The translations under genes and the position numbers were made by a program. The notes beneath the pieces are model-generated. The model searched no databases. It worked only from the letters and a program-made list of their open reading frames with translations, and was not told the origin of the DNA. Of a DNA stretch of 64,000 nt, positions 17,142-27,600 are shown piece after piece (within the stretch, counting starts at the first letter, position 1; the number at the start of each line of letters is the position of its first letter). This DNA is from Iocasia fonsfrigidae (GTDB taxonomy: Bacteria > Bacillota > Halanaerobiia > Halanaerobiales > DTU029), in assembly GCF_017751145.1 (NCBI RefSeq), contig NZ_CP046640.1:2212137-2276136 (forward strand), read 5' to 3'.

Positions 17142-18068
17142 TTAACATAAAAGCCTAGCAGTGTAAAGAATATCTTCTTTAATCTGTGCACTCAGTTCCT
17201 TAATACTCGCAAAAGTCATTTCTCCTCTGATAAAATCAACAAGCTCAATACAGAGGTCTTCCCCATATATATTTTTATTAAAATTATAAATATGAACCTC
17301 AATAGAATATCTGTTATTAGAAAAGGTCGGGTTTACACCGAAGTTAACTATCCCCTTATATTTCTCAGCCCGATAATAAACATAACAGGCATAGACCCCT
17401 CTAGGTGGAAGGACATAATTAACAGCCGTCTTTAAATTAGCAGTTGGATAACCGACAATTTTCTTCCCGCGACTAAAACCATGAATCACCTGACCTTTAA
17501 GTCTATAATACCTCCCCAGATATTCTGGGACTTCTTTAACCTTCCCCAATGAAATGAGTTTTCTAATCAGGGTGCTTGAAACCCTATTACCATGTTCTTC
17601 AACATTTTTTATCCCAGTTATAGAGAATTTGAATTCCCTGGCAAGTTCCCTTAATTTTTCTATCGAGCCCATACCCCTGGAACCCAATTTAAAATCTTCA
17701 CCAACAACTATATGTTTAACCTGTAAGCCCTTTATTAGATACTCTTCAACAAATCTCCTGTAATCCAATTGTGAAAAAGCCGAAGTGAATTCCTGCTGAA
17801 GATAATAATCAATGCCCAACTTACTTATTAATTCGATTTTTTGCGATTCAGAAAGAAGATAGTCTGGTGCTATAGCTGGTTTGATTACCTTTAATGGGTG
17901 GGGAGAAAAGGTATAGACCGCACTAGGGATATTTTCTTCTTTTGAAATCTTTTCAGCCAGTTTTATTACTTTTTGATGCCCCAAGTGAATTCCATCAAAG
18001 GTACCTAAAGCAATAATTAAAGGCCCTATCTTCATATCCTTAAAGCTCTGGCTTTTTATCACTTCCAT
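17142..18068 (-). CDS. ribF: Bifunctional riboflavin kinase / FAD synthetase
   Basis: Makes FMN from riboflavin, then FAD. N-terminal nucleotidyltransferase domain: ALGTFDGIHLGHQKVI with the HxGH signature, and FSPHPL. The ISSTLIRK-like motif reads VSSTLIRKLI. C-terminal flavokinase domain from about 185: GKKIVGYPTANL and FGVNPTF. 308 residues, normal. ATG at 18068 with GGGTGA six bases upstream. Between truB and rpsO as in Bacillus. Confidence 0.96.
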   Translation of the reverse strand: MEVIKSQSFKDMKIGPLIIALGTFDGIHLGHQKVIKLAEKISKEENIPSAVYTFSPHPLKVIKPAIAPDYLLSESQKIELISKLGIDYYLQQEFTSAFSQLDYRRFVEEYLIKGLQVKHIVVGEDFKLGSRGMGSIEKLRELAREFKFSITGIKNVEEHGNRVSSTLIRKLISLGKVKEVPEYLGRYYRLKGQVIHGFSRGKKIVGYPTANLKTAVNYVLPPRGVYACYVYYRAEKYKGIVNFGVNPTFSNNRYSIEVHIYNFNKNIYGEDLCIELVDFIRGEMTFASIKELSAQIKEDILYTARLLC

Positions 18069-18104
18069 ATTAAATCACCCATATTTTATAGTCTCTTATT
18101 ATTT

Positions 18105-19007
18105 TCACACAAAAACCCGGAGTGGTTTACAGTTAAATACCTTATCCCCTATACTGATAACCTTATTAACAGAAATAAAATTACCCTCTTGATCATAGAT
18201 AAGCACCCTCTGATCTGCAGAAATATCTTCGTCAAATCCAGAAAAATCCTTTTCTGATAACCAGGCTCCATTACAGGCCTTTTTTACAGAACTATCACAT
18301 AAAATCAGAGCAGGGTAATGCAGCGGATAATCAAGGGGTAATATTAAGGAAGTCGCCTTATTTTTAATATCCTGGAGAGTGTTAGCTTCTTTGATGACAA
18401 ATGGTCCTGAGCTCTCCCTGATTAAAAATGATAAATGTGCACCTGTATTTAATGATTCTCCAATGTCACGGGCCAGTGAACGAATATATGTTCCCCGCGA
18501 ACATCTAACCCTCATTCTTATGACTGGCAGTCTGACCTCAATTAAATTAATATCTTTAATTACTACATCCCTTGCTTCCCTGTCAACCTTTTTTCCTTGG
18601 CGGGCCAGTTCATAGAGCCTTTTCCCCTGATGATGTACAGCAGAATACATTGGAGGTACCTGTTTTATTTTTCCTAAAAAACAGCCCAGGACTTCGCTTA
18701 ACTGTGTTTCATCAAGTAACTTCCACCGATCATTAATGTCAATTACCTTTCCCTCAGCATCAAGGGTATCAGTACTAGTCCCCAGGGTAATTTCTGCAGT
18801 ATAAACCTTTTCATCTTCAGGGATAAAAGGAATAATTTTGGTAGCCTTCCCCAGGCAGACTGGCAGCACACCAGCTGCTGCCGGGTCAAGAGTACCTGTA
18901 TGACCAGCCTTTTTAACATTCAAAAATTTTTTAACCCGGGAGACTACTTGAAATGAGGTTATTCCCGGGGGTTTCAGCACATTAATAATTCCATTATGCT
19001 TAGACAT
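18105..19007 (-). CDS. truB: tRNA pseudouridine(55) synthase
   Basis: Isomerises U55 to pseudouridine in the T-loop of tRNAs. Seen: GIINVLKPPGITS start, HTGTLDPAAAGVLPVCLG with the catalytic Asp, PPMYSAVHHQGKRLYELAR, and CSRGTYIRSLARDIG. 300 residues including a C-terminal PUA-like region. The ATG overlaps the end of nrnA by eight bases and uses AAGGTGA within nrnA, so translation is coupled. Confidence 0.96.
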   Translation of the reverse strand: MSKHNGIINVLKPPGITSFQVVSRVKKFLNVKKAGHTGTLDPAAAGVLPVCLGKATKIIPFIPEDEKVYTAEITLGTSTDTLDAEGKVIDINDRWKLLDETQLSEVLGCFLGKIKQVPPMYSAVHHQGKRLYELARQGKKVDREARDVVIKDINLIEVRLPVIRMRVRCSRGTYIRSLARDIGESLNTGAHLSFLIRESSGPFVIKEANTLQDIKNKATSLILPLDYPLHYPALILCDSSVKKACNGAWLSEKDFSGFDEDISADQRVLIYDQEGNFISVNKVISIGDKVFNCKPLRVFV

Positions 19008-19989
19008 ATTCAGTCACCTTATCAAGAACCATAGTAATCGTCTGCTCAATATCCTTTTCTATTAAACACCCTGCTGCCCTGGGATGGCCGCCACCACCAA
19101 ATAAAGCAGCCACCTCATTGACAGGACAGTAGTTATTAGATCTAAATCCTACCTTGGTTTTATCGCTAGCTATCTCAACAAAGGATATTCCAACCTCAAC
19201 ACCTTTAACATCACGAGCATAATTAACCAGACCGGAGCTATCACTTATTTCCGCACCCAAATCTTTAATGGAAGCTAAATCAAGTTTTAGCCAGGCTACC
19301 TTTTTATCTTGGGATAGGTTTAGACTGGACAGAGCCTTACCTCGTAATTTTAATGATTGGTAGGAATAACTGGCAAAAATAGCACGGTTAATCTCATATA
19401 TATCAACACCATAGTCCATTAAAGAAGACATTATCTCAAACACCTCTGCCCTGGTATTTTGGTATTTAAAGGAACCGGTATCAGCAATTATTGCAGTTGA
19501 CAGTGCCCTGGCAATTTTCAAATCTAAAGGGGATTTTAATTGTCTACTCAATTGATATATCATTTCCCCAGTTGCAGCCAGATCAGGATTAACATAATTT
19601 AAGTCACCATATTCAGGATTATCTTCATGATGGTCAATATTTACTATAAACCTTTCCCTGGCAATTCTCTGCCTATCTCCCAACCTGTCTAGATCACCAG
19701 CATCAAGAGCAATAACTATAACTTTGTTATCATTAAAATCAGGTGAAAATCCTGATAATAGCTCATAATCATCTTCACTTATCTGCAGAAAATCATAGCG
19801 CTTATCCAATTCTTCTTCCAGCAGTACAAGGGCATTTTTATTTAATTTATCCAGCAGCCACTTCAAAGCAAAACTTGAGCCCAGACAATCACCATCAGGG
19901 TCAATATGTCCCATGATAATGAAATTATTATTTTCTCCTATCAGGACTGCAATATCATTGAGTTTACTTTTTTTTTCATCCTTAATCAT
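19000..19989 (-). CDS. nrnA: DHH-family nanoRNase / pAp phosphatase
   Basis: Degrades oligoribonucleotides of a few bases and dephosphorylates pAp. Seen: MGHIDPDGDCLGSSFAL (motif I), VIALDAGDLDRLGDR (motif II), the DHH motif in VNIDHHEDN, and the C-terminal DHHA1 motif FGGGGHPRAAGC that binds the substrate phosphate. 329 residues. The start overlaps the rbfA stop, so the two are coupled. Position between rbfA and truB is common in Clostridia. Confidence 0.92.
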   Translation of the reverse strand: MIKDEKKSKLNDIAVLIGENNNFIIMGHIDPDGDCLGSSFALKWLLDKLNKNALVLLEEELDKRYDFLQISEDDYELLSGFSPDFNDNKVIVIALDAGDLDRLGDRQRIARERFIVNIDHHEDNPEYGDLNYVNPDLAATGEMIYQLSRQLKSPLDLKIARALSTAIIADTGSFKYQNTRAEVFEIMSSLMDYGVDIYEINRAIFASYSYQSLKLRGKALSSLNLSQDKKVAWLKLDLASIKDLGAEISDSSGLVNYARDVKGVEVGISFVEIASDKTKVGFRSNNYCPVNEVAALFGGGGHPRAAGCLIEKDIEQTITMVLDKVTEYV

Positions 19990-20350
19990 TATTACTTTCT
20001 TCCCTACCCTCTTTATTTACTTGATCAATTAACTGGGAAATATAGGCACCATGTTCAATAGAGTTATCATATTTAAACAAAAGTTCAGGTGTATGATAGA
20101 CTTTGATCCTTTCCCCTAAAAGTTTTCGAATATAACTGTTTGCTTTTTTAAGTCCCTGCATTGTTTCCTTTCTCTCTTTTTCTTCACCATAAACACTTAC
20201 ATAAACATTAGCGTGCCGCAAATCGCCTGAAACTTCTACATCTGTAAGTGATACAAACCCAATTCGTGGATCTTTAACCTCTTTTAAAATTATATCACTA
20301 ATCTCTTTTTTCAAAAGTTCAGCTAAGCGTTGGGCCCTCTGCTTACCCAT
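19982..20350 (-). CDS. rbfA: Ribosome-binding factor A
   Basis: Small KH-fold protein needed for late 30S maturation and 16S 5'-end processing. Seen: QRAQRLAELLKKEISDII start, VKDPRIGFVSLTDVEVSGDLRHANVYVS in short recognisable blocks, and RTPELLFKYDNSIEHG-like TPELLFKYDNSIEHG. 122 residues from the ATG at 20350, which has GGGG eight bases upstream; the GTG at 20359 belongs to that site. Confidence 0.95.
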   Translation of the reverse strand: MGKQRAQRLAELLKKEISDIILKEVKDPRIGFVSLTDVEVSGDLRHANVYVSVYGEEKERKETMQGLKKANSYIRKLLGERIKVYHTPELLFKYDNSIEHGAYISQLIDQVNKEGREESNND

Positions 20351-20382
20351 TGTTAACACCCCTAGAAAATAATAATATTGAT

Positions 20383-22419
20383 TTAGAGAGTTCTCTTGAT
20401 CTCCCTATAGGTATATATCTCAAGTTCATCTCCGGGTTTAAGATCATTATACCCTTCAATACCCAGTCCACATTCATATCCTTCACGTACCTCTCTAACA
20501 TCATCTTCAAACCTCTTAAGAGAAGCAATCTCACCCTCGAAGACAACTACATTGTCCCTTAATAACCTGACTTTATCATTCCTATTAATTACTCCATCAG
20601 TAACATATAAACCAGCAACAATACCTACATTAGGGACTTTAAAGGTATCCCTGACTTCGGCTCTGGCAGTTACTTCTTCTTTCAATTCAGGGTCAAGCAG
20701 GCCGGCCATAGCATCTTTGATTTCTTCAATAGCTTTATAGATAACCCTATATAACCGCAGCTCTACCTTTTCCTTTTCTGCATATTTCCTAGCATTTGTA
20801 TTAGGCCTAACATTAAAGCCAATTATAATCGCATTAGAAGCACTGGCTAGATCAACATCTGTTTCATTAATTGCACCAACACCAGTATGAATAATATTTA
20901 CAGTAACCTCTTCAGTACCTAACTTAGTAAGTGAGCCCTTTAGTGCTTCAATGGAGCCATTGACATCTGCTTTAATAATAACATTTAGCTCCTTAACTTT
21001 ACCTTGCTGTATCTGCTCATAGAGGTCCTCCAGAGAAATCCTGCTTTCATTTTGTATATCCTGTTGATGAAGTGCCTGTTTTCTTTCTTCTGCTACCGCC
21101 CTGGCTTCTTTTTCATCAGGAAGAACCTCCACAAACTCACCAGCAGCCGGTACATCAGAGAAACCTAATATCTCTACCGGAGTAGCTGGTGGAGCCTCAT
21201 TTATCCTTTCACCTTTATCATCAATCATAGCCCTGACTCTTCCAGAGACAGGGCCAGCCAGCAGGGCATCCCCTATCCGCATTGTTCCGTTCTTAACAAG
21301 TAGGGTTGCTACAGGTCCTCTACCTTTATCCAATTCAGACTCAATTACTATCCCTTCAGCATATCTATTGGGATTAGCCTTTATTTCTTCCATCTCAGCT
21401 ACCAATAAAACCATTTCCAGTAACTCATTAATATTTTCCTCTTTAAGGGCTGAAATAGGTACACAAATGGTATCCCCACCCCAGTCTTCAGGAACAAGAC
21501 CGTGTTCAGTTAATTCCTGTTTAACCCTATCTGGCTGGGCATTAGGTTTATCAATCTTATTAATAGCAATAATGATTGGGATATCAGCTGCTTTAGCATG
21601 GTTAATGGCCTCAATTGTTTGGGGCATAACCCCATCATCAGCAGCAACTACCAAGATGGTGATATCTGTAACCTGGGCACCGCGAGCCCTCATAGCAGTA
21701 AAAGCCTCATGACCTGGTGTATCAATAAAGGTGATTTTTTTACCATTAATAAAAACCTGATAAGCACCTATATGTTGTGTAATACCACCTGCTTCACTCT
21801 CAGCAACCCTTGATTGTCTTATTACATCAAGAAGGGTAGTCTTACCATGGTCAACATGTCCCATAACTGTTATAATTGGCGGGCGAAGCTGTAAATCAGC
21901 TGCTTTATCAACAATTTTAGGACCTACACGTTTCTCTTTTTCCTGCTCATCACTTACATGATCAGTATCTTTTATATTTATTCTAACACCTATTTCATCT
22001 GCCAGCATAATTAAGGTGTCCTCATCCAGAGGATGATTAAGATTTGCCATTAATCCTAAACCCATTAATTTTTTAATCATATCATTTGCTGGATAATCAA
22101 TAGATTCAGCCAGTTCCTTTACTGTAATAGGTAATGAAATATCATGTCTCTCAGTAGTCTCTTTTTCCTGACTATCTCTATTACCAGTCTCACCCTGCTT
22201 TTCATTATCAGTGTCTTTCTCTTCCTTGACAATTTCACTCTTTTTTTCTGAACCATTTTCCTTTTCAACAAACATATCTCTGACTGTTTTTGCTGTATCA
22301 TCTTCAATAGTACTCATATGACTGGAAACATCTACATCTAAATCCTGTAATATTTCTATTAATTCTTTGCTGGACAAAGCCAGTTCCTTTGCCAGTTTAT
22401 ATACCCTAATTTTTCCCAT
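20383..22419 (-). CDS. infB: Translation initiation factor IF-2
   Basis: GTPase that brings fMet-tRNA to the 30S subunit. Seen: an N-terminal IF2_N module ([18 protein letters not shown]), a short acidic/Lys-rich linker, a second IF2_N ([20 protein letters not shown]), then the G domain with [21 protein letters not shown] and NKIDKP, and domains II-IV with the C-terminal initiator-tRNA domain. 678 residues, at the short end for the family because the linker is brief. ATG at 22419 with GGAGG eight bases upstream. Follows rnpM directly. Confidence 0.97.
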   Translation of the reverse strand: MGKIRVYKLAKELALSSKELIEILQDLDVDVSSHMSTIEDDTAKTVRDMFVEKENGSEKKSEIVKEEKDTDNEKQGETGNRDSQEKETTERHDISLPITVKELAESIDYPANDMIKKLMGLGLMANLNHPLDEDTLIMLADEIGVRINIKDTDHVSDEQEKEKRVGPKIVDKAADLQLRPPIITVMGHVDHGKTTLLDVIRQSRVAESEAGGITQHIGAYQVFINGKKITFIDTPGHEAFTAMRARGAQVTDITILVVAADDGVMPQTIEAINHAKAADIPIIIAINKIDKPNAQPDRVKQELTEHGLVPEDWGGDTICVPISALKEENINELLEMVLLVAEMEEIKANPNRYAEGIVIESELDKGRGPVATLLVKNGTMRIGDALLAGPVSGRVRAMIDDKGERINEAPPATPVEILGFSDVPAAGEFVEVLPDEKEARAVAEERKQALHQQDIQNESRISLEDLYEQIQQGKVKELNVIIKADVNGSIEALKGSLTKLGTEEVTVNIIHTGVGAINETDVDLASASNAIIIGFNVRPNTNARKYAEKEKVELRLYRVIYKAIEEIKDAMAGLLDPELKEEVTARAEVRDTFKVPNVGIVAGLYVTDGVINRNDKVRLLRDNVVVFEGEIASLKRFEDDVREVREGYECGLGIEGYNDLKPGDELEIYTYREIKRTL

Positions 22420-22438
22420 AATTAACACCTCCGCTTAG

Positions 22439-22711
22439 TTAATCATCCATTATACCAATCTCCTCCATTAAATGATTATAGATCTCATCCGAAATTGATA
22501 TTTTAAAGGCCCTGGAAAATTTATTTGCTTTACGGGCCTTAAGCAAACAATCTTGATCAGGACAAATATATGCACCACGACCAGGCGCCTTTCCATCTTT
22601 ATCCAAACACACCTGTTTATTGCTTTTGTTATAAACCACTCTTATTAATTCATTTTTAGGTCTTCTTGCCCCACAAGCAACACACTTCCGCATAGGAGTT
22701 TTTTTACTCAT
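22439..22711 (-). CDS. rnpM: RNase P modulator RnpM (YlxR family)
   Basis: 90 residues of the YlxR fold: PMRKCVACGARRPKNELIRVV at the start and PGRGAYICPDQDCLLKA in the middle, with the two cysteine pairs of the family. Known: the Bacillus homolog binds RNase P RNA and modulates tRNA processing. Between nusA and infB as usual. The L7Ae-like gene ylxQ that normally follows is missing: only 19 bases separate this stop from the infB start. Confidence 0.9.
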   Translation of the reverse strand: MSKKTPMRKCVACGARRPKNELIRVVYNKSNKQVCLDKDGKAPGRGAYICPDQDCLLKARKANKFSRAFKISISDEIYNHLMEEIGIMDD

Positions 22712-22729
22712 CTTAATCCCTCCTATTCC

Positions 22730-23899
22730 TTAGACTTCCGGCTCTTTATCCTGATTTTCTTCTATTATTGCTTCCTCAATATTTATGTCAGATAACTCCA
22801 CCTGATCTTCATCCCTATCAAAAGATACAGGGTCTTCAATCTTTTCTGTCTGAGCGGCTTTTTCTTGATCATATTGTGTTTGATTTTTAATATCTACCTT
22901 CCAGCCAGTTAATTTCGCAGCCAGTCTAGCATTTTGCCCTGCCTTACCTATAGCAAGGGATAACTGAAAATCAGGAACAATTACCTCAGCCACCTTTTCT
23001 TCCTCATCAACGATTACTTCAAGAACCTCTGCTGGATTAAGGGCATTAGCCACTAAAACAGCTGGTTCTTCACTCCACTCAATAATATCAATCTTTTCAC
23101 CATTTAATTGGTCAACAATAGCTTGAACCCTCATCCCTTTTGGCCCAACACATGCTCCCACTGGATCAACATTAGCCTCTGCTGATAAAACAGCAATCTT
23201 GGAACGGCTGCCGGCCTCACGGGCAACACTCATAATCTCTACGATCCCGTCAAATATTTCAGGAACTTCAACCTCAAATAAACGTTTTAATAACCCTGGA
23301 TGTGTACGTGAAACAAGTATCCGTGGTCCTTTATTATCTGCATTAACCTCAACTACATATAGCTTAACTCTACTGCCCATCTCATAGCTTTCCCCCGGCA
23401 TCTGTTCTGAAGGAGGCAAAAGGGCTTCGATTTTTCCAAGATCAATAAAGATATTATTTCTGTGAAAACGCTGGATAGTACCAGTAATTAATTCCCCTTC
23501 TTTTTGTTTATATTCCTCATATATTACATCACGTTCTGCCTCCCTGATCCTCTGCATAACAACCTGTTTGGCCGTCTGGGTAGCGATACGCCCAAAATTA
23601 GCTGGAGTTATCTCTCTCTCAACTATGTCACCTATTTCATATTTAGGATCAATCTCTTTAGCTTCTTTTAATGATATTTCTACATTCTCATTGTCGGCTT
23701 CTTCGACAACCTCCAGACTAGTATATACTTTGACTTCACCACTCTTATCCTTTATATCAACCCTGACATTTTCCTTAGTGCCATAATCCTTTTTATAGGC
23801 AGAGAAAAGGGCAGTTTCAAGAGCCTCTAATAAAGTTTCTTTTGAAATACCCTTTTCTTTTTCTATATCATCAAGGGCATGCAAAAAATCAATATTCAT
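22730..23899 (-). CDS. nusA: Transcription termination/antitermination factor NusA
   Basis: Binds RNA polymerase and RNA, affecting pausing, termination and antitermination. Seen: N-terminal domain (FLHALDDIEKEKGISKE), S1 domain (GELITGTIQRFHRNNIFIDL), KH1 (DPVGACVGPKGMRVQAI) and KH2 (LAIGKAGQNARLAAKLTGWKVDI). 389 residues with an acidic C-terminal tail of about 40 residues. ATG at 23899 with GGAGGGG. Downstream of rimP in the classic order. Confidence 0.97.
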   Translation of the reverse strand: MNIDFLHALDDIEKEKGISKETLLEALETALFSAYKKDYGTKENVRVDIKDKSGEVKVYTSLEVVEEADNENVEISLKEAKEIDPKYEIGDIVEREITPANFGRIATQTAKQVVMQRIREAERDVIYEEYKQKEGELITGTIQRFHRNNIFIDLGKIEALLPPSEQMPGESYEMGSRVKLYVVEVNADNKGPRILVSRTHPGLLKRLFEVEVPEIFDGIVEIMSVAREAGSRSKIAVLSAEANVDPVGACVGPKGMRVQAIVDQLNGEKIDIIEWSEEPAVLVANALNPAEVLEVIVDEEEKVAEVIVPDFQLSLAIGKAGQNARLAAKLTGWKVDIKNQTQYDQEKAAQTEKIEDPVSFDRDEDQVELSDINIEEAIIEENQDKEPEV

Positions 23900-23917
23900 C
23901 AGGATTCCCCTCCTTTA

Positions 23918-24400
23918 TCACTTGATGGTATGTAAATCAAAATCAACCGTCAAATTTGCTCCGGCAATTTTGTCAAAGGGAATATTAACATCCCCTTCTC
24001 CTTCCTTTAAATCAAGCATGATATTTTCTTCATCACTCCCTTTTATATAACCGGTAATTACCTTTTTACCTTCTACAGGCACATAGGTCTTTATAGTCAC
24101 CAGTTTACCAACAAAACGGTCAAAATCAGACCTTTTCTTTAAAGGCCTTTCTAAACCTGGTGTAGAAACCTCCAGAATATAGCTGTTTTCAATAGGGTCT
24201 TTCTCATCTAAGATATCACTCAATATTCTACTTATATCTTCACACTCTTCCAGGGTTACCTGATCATTAAGCCTCTCAATAAATACTCTGAGATACCAGT
24301 TGTTTCCTTCTTTAAGATATTCCACATCTACCAGTTCCAAATTTTTACCCTTGATTATATCTTCAACATAACCCCGAACCGTTTCAATAACCTTGCCCAT
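23918..24400 (-). CDS. rimP: Ribosome maturation factor RimP
   Basis: Assists 30S assembly. Seen: N-terminal LELVDVEYLKEGNNWYLRVFIE in short blocks, CEDISRILSDILDEKDPI, YILEVSTPGLERPLK (the family signature), and a C-terminal Sm-like barrel. 160 residues, standard. ATG at 24400 with AAGGGG nine bases upstream. First gene of the rimP-nusA-rnpM-infB-rbfA chain, with a promoter and leader hairpin upstream. Confidence 0.95.
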   Translation of the reverse strand: MGKVIETVRGYVEDIIKGKNLELVDVEYLKEGNNWYLRVFIERLNDQVTLEECEDISRILSDILDEKDPIENSYILEVSTPGLERPLKKRSDFDRFVGKLVTIKTYVPVEGKKVITGYIKGSDEENIMLDLKEGEGDVNIPFDKIAGANLTVDFDLHTIK

Positions 24401-24545
24401 TAATATATACCCCTTTCAAAAATAATCTTCATTATATATTTTAACTAATTAAGCTGTGATATATCCTTTTTTTATATAAACTATAAGGAAGGAGTGGGAA
24501 ACTCACCCACTCCTTAACAGATCCAGTATCAGTTATGTCATCTCT
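24401..24545 (-). promoter_or_regulatory. rimP-nusA operon leader with strong hairpin
   Basis: A perfect 10-bp stem AAGGAGTGGG/CCCACTCCTT (24489-24498 with 24506-24515) lies in the transcribed leader about 90 bases before rimP. No T-run follows, so it is not a plain terminator. Similar hairpins precede rimP in other Firmicutes, as I recall, and a regulatory or RNA-stability role is plausible. Confidence 0.5.
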
Positions 24546-24548
24546 ATT

Positions 24549-24577
24549 ATTTTACCATAGTGTAATATATCTTGCAA
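24549..24577 (-). promoter_or_regulatory. Sigma-A-type promoter of the rimP-nusA-infB operon
   Basis: Minus strand TTGCAA (24572-24577), 17-base spacer, TAAAAT (24549-24554). It lies in the 268-base gap between polC and rimP, upstream of the leader hairpin. The rest of that gap (24578-24668) shows no gene, and I see no clear terminator after polC. Confidence 0.6.
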
Positions 24578-24668
24578 GTAATTCGAAAAAATTTTAAGCA
24601 ACATCTCTAAGTCTGTATTTAAAAAGGTATAAATAGGAAATTATACTGATACATTTCGAACAGACTCT

Positions 24669-27600
24669 CTAAAATAATGATAATTGATTTTTCTCTGGCA
24701 ATTCTGCCAGTGTACCATGTTCTTTCATAACCTCAACAACAGTTTTGCTTATTCTGGTCTTATTAACAAGGTCTTCAATGGAAGTAAAACTGCCTTCCTC
24801 TCTACTTACAGCAATACTCTCGGCAGCAGAAATACCCAGTCCATCAAGACTTATTAACGGGGGTAATAAGCCCTTATCTGTGATAATAAATTTCTTTAAA
24901 TCTGATTTATAGATATCAACAGTAGTAAACACAATACCCCTGGCTAGAGCTTCAGTAACAATCTCCAGTATTGTCAAAGTACCTTTTTCCTTGGCAGTTA
25001 AATCATTACCTTTTTTTTCAAGTTCACCTTTTACATGTAAAATATGTTCAGGCCCCTGACAAATTAATCTGGCATCAAAATCTGCTGCCTTGGTAGTAAA
25101 ATAAGTTGTATAAAAAGCCTCAGGATAATGAACCTTAAAATAGGCAATTCGAAAGGCCATCATTACATAGGCAGCAGCATGTGCCTTGGGAAACATATAT
25201 TTAATCTTATTACAGGAATCAATATACCACCGGGGGACCTCATTTTCCCGCATATATTCTTCCTCATCTGCACTTAAACCCTTACCTTTTCTGACATGTT
25301 CCATGATCCAGAAAGCCCTGCCTGGTTCTAAACCCTGCTGAATTAAATAATTCATAATATCATCACGTACTGAAATTACCTCTGCTAATTCTGCTGTACC
25401 TTTTCTGATCAATTCCTGAGCATTATTAAGCCAGACATCAGTTCCATGTGAAAGCCCACTAATCCTGATTAACTCAGCAAAGGTAGTTGGTTTTGTATCT
25501 ACCAACATCTGTCTAACAAAACTGGTACCAAACTCAGGAATACCCAGTGTTCCAACTGTAGTCCCAATCTCTTCTGGACTTACCCCTAAGGTCTCTGTGC
25601 CGGAAAAGATGGCCATAGTATCTGGGTCATCTAAGGGTATCTCAAAAGGTGAAACACCGGTAATATCCTGTAACATCCTGATCGAAGTAGGGTCATCATG
25701 CCCTAGTATATCAAGCTTTAACAAATTATCATGAATAGAATGAAAATCAAAATGTGTTGTCAGGGTATCTGTTTCCATATCATTTGCTGGTTTCTGTATG
25801 GGGGTAAAGTCATAGATTGATTTATCATGTGGGACAACAATCTGTCCACCAGGATGCTGACCTGTTGTTCGTTTTACTCCACTACAACCTTTGACAAGCC
25901 GTTTTATCTCTGCAGTATTTTTAGAATAATTATTATCATCAAGATAACCCTTAACAAACCCAAAGGCTGTCCTTTCAGCAATCGATGAAATAGTACCTGC
26001 TCGATAAACATAATCTTTGCCAAATAGTTTCTCAGTATATTTATGAATAGCTGATTGATATTCCCCAGAAAAGTTCAGATCAATATCAGGGACTTTATCC
26101 CCTTCAAAACCCAGAAAGACCTCAAAAGGTATATCAAAACCATCTTTAATCAGAATTTCACCACATTCAGGACAGTCTTTATCAGGTAGGTCTGCACCTA
26201 CACCAACAGAACCATCTGTAATAAACTCACTATACTGGCATCCAGGACACCGGTAATGTGGGGGTAAGGGGTTCACTTCAGTAATACCTGTCATAGTAGC
26301 AGCCAAAGAAGACCCTACTGAACCACGTGAACCAACAAGGTAACCATCATCAAGTGATTTCTTAACCAGTTTCTGGGAGGTCAAATAAATTACGGCATAA
26401 CCATTACCAATAATTGAATCAAGTTCCCTGTTAAGCCTCTCTTCTACTATCTCAGGAAGCAGATCACCATACCACTCTCTGGCCGTGACAAAAGCCATCT
26501 CTCTTATTTCCTGAGCAGCCCCTTCTATAGTTGGAGTATATAATTTTTCCGGTATGATTTCTAATTCATCACAAAGATCGGCAATTTTTTGGGGATTCTC
26601 AATAACCAGTTCCCTGGCAATCTCATCACCAAAGTAATCAAATTCAGCCAGCATCTCTTCTGTTGTTCGAAAATATAAAGGAGCCTGTTCTTCATCATCA
26701 TACCCCTGACCGGCCTGTAATATCTGGCGGTAAATACTGTCTTCTGGATCCATAAAGTGTACATCACCAGTACCAACAACAGGTTTATTCAATTTTTTAC
26801 CTAGTTGATAAATCCTGCGATTTATTTCCCGCAGCTCCTGTTTCGAATCAAGCAGCTTATTTAATAAAAACTCATTATTTGCTATCGGCTGTATTTCTAA
26901 AAAATCATAAAAGCGGGCTGTCTTAATTATTTCATCTTTGTCTTTATTATCAAGGATACTACGATATAATTCCCCTGCCTCACAGGCAGAACCCAGTAGT
27001 AAATTGTCACGCAGGTGTTTTAATTCACTCTTTAGTATCCTCGGTTTACGGTAAAAATGCTTAATATGTGAATTAGAGACAAGTCTATATAAATCCCTTA
27101 ACCCCTCCCTATTTTTAGCCAGGATGATTAAATGATAGGGTCTTAATTCCTTCCAGTCTATTTTCTTACTTAATCTATTTATCTCTGCCAGCTGAGAAAT
27201 CTCCTGTTCTCCAAGAAGCTGCAGCATTATTAATAATATTTCCCCGGTTGCTGTAGCATCATCAACAGCACGATGATGATTTTCTAAACTAACCCCCAGC
27301 TCATCACAAACAGTATTTAATTTATGGTTTTTAATCCCAGGATAAAGTGCCCTGCTTAATCCCAGGGTATCAAGAACAGGACTACTAATTAACGGCCTTT
27401 CAGTTTTATCAATTGCAGATTTTAGAAAACCATAGTCAAATTTAGCATTATGAGCTACTAAAACAGAATCACCAATAAAAGCAAGAAAATCATCAATAAC
27501 CTCAGAGAGTGCAGGGGCATCAGCTACCATTTGATTAGTAATGCCAGTCAGTTCAGTAATCTTTGACGGGATACTGCTATCAGGCTTTATAAAAACCGCA

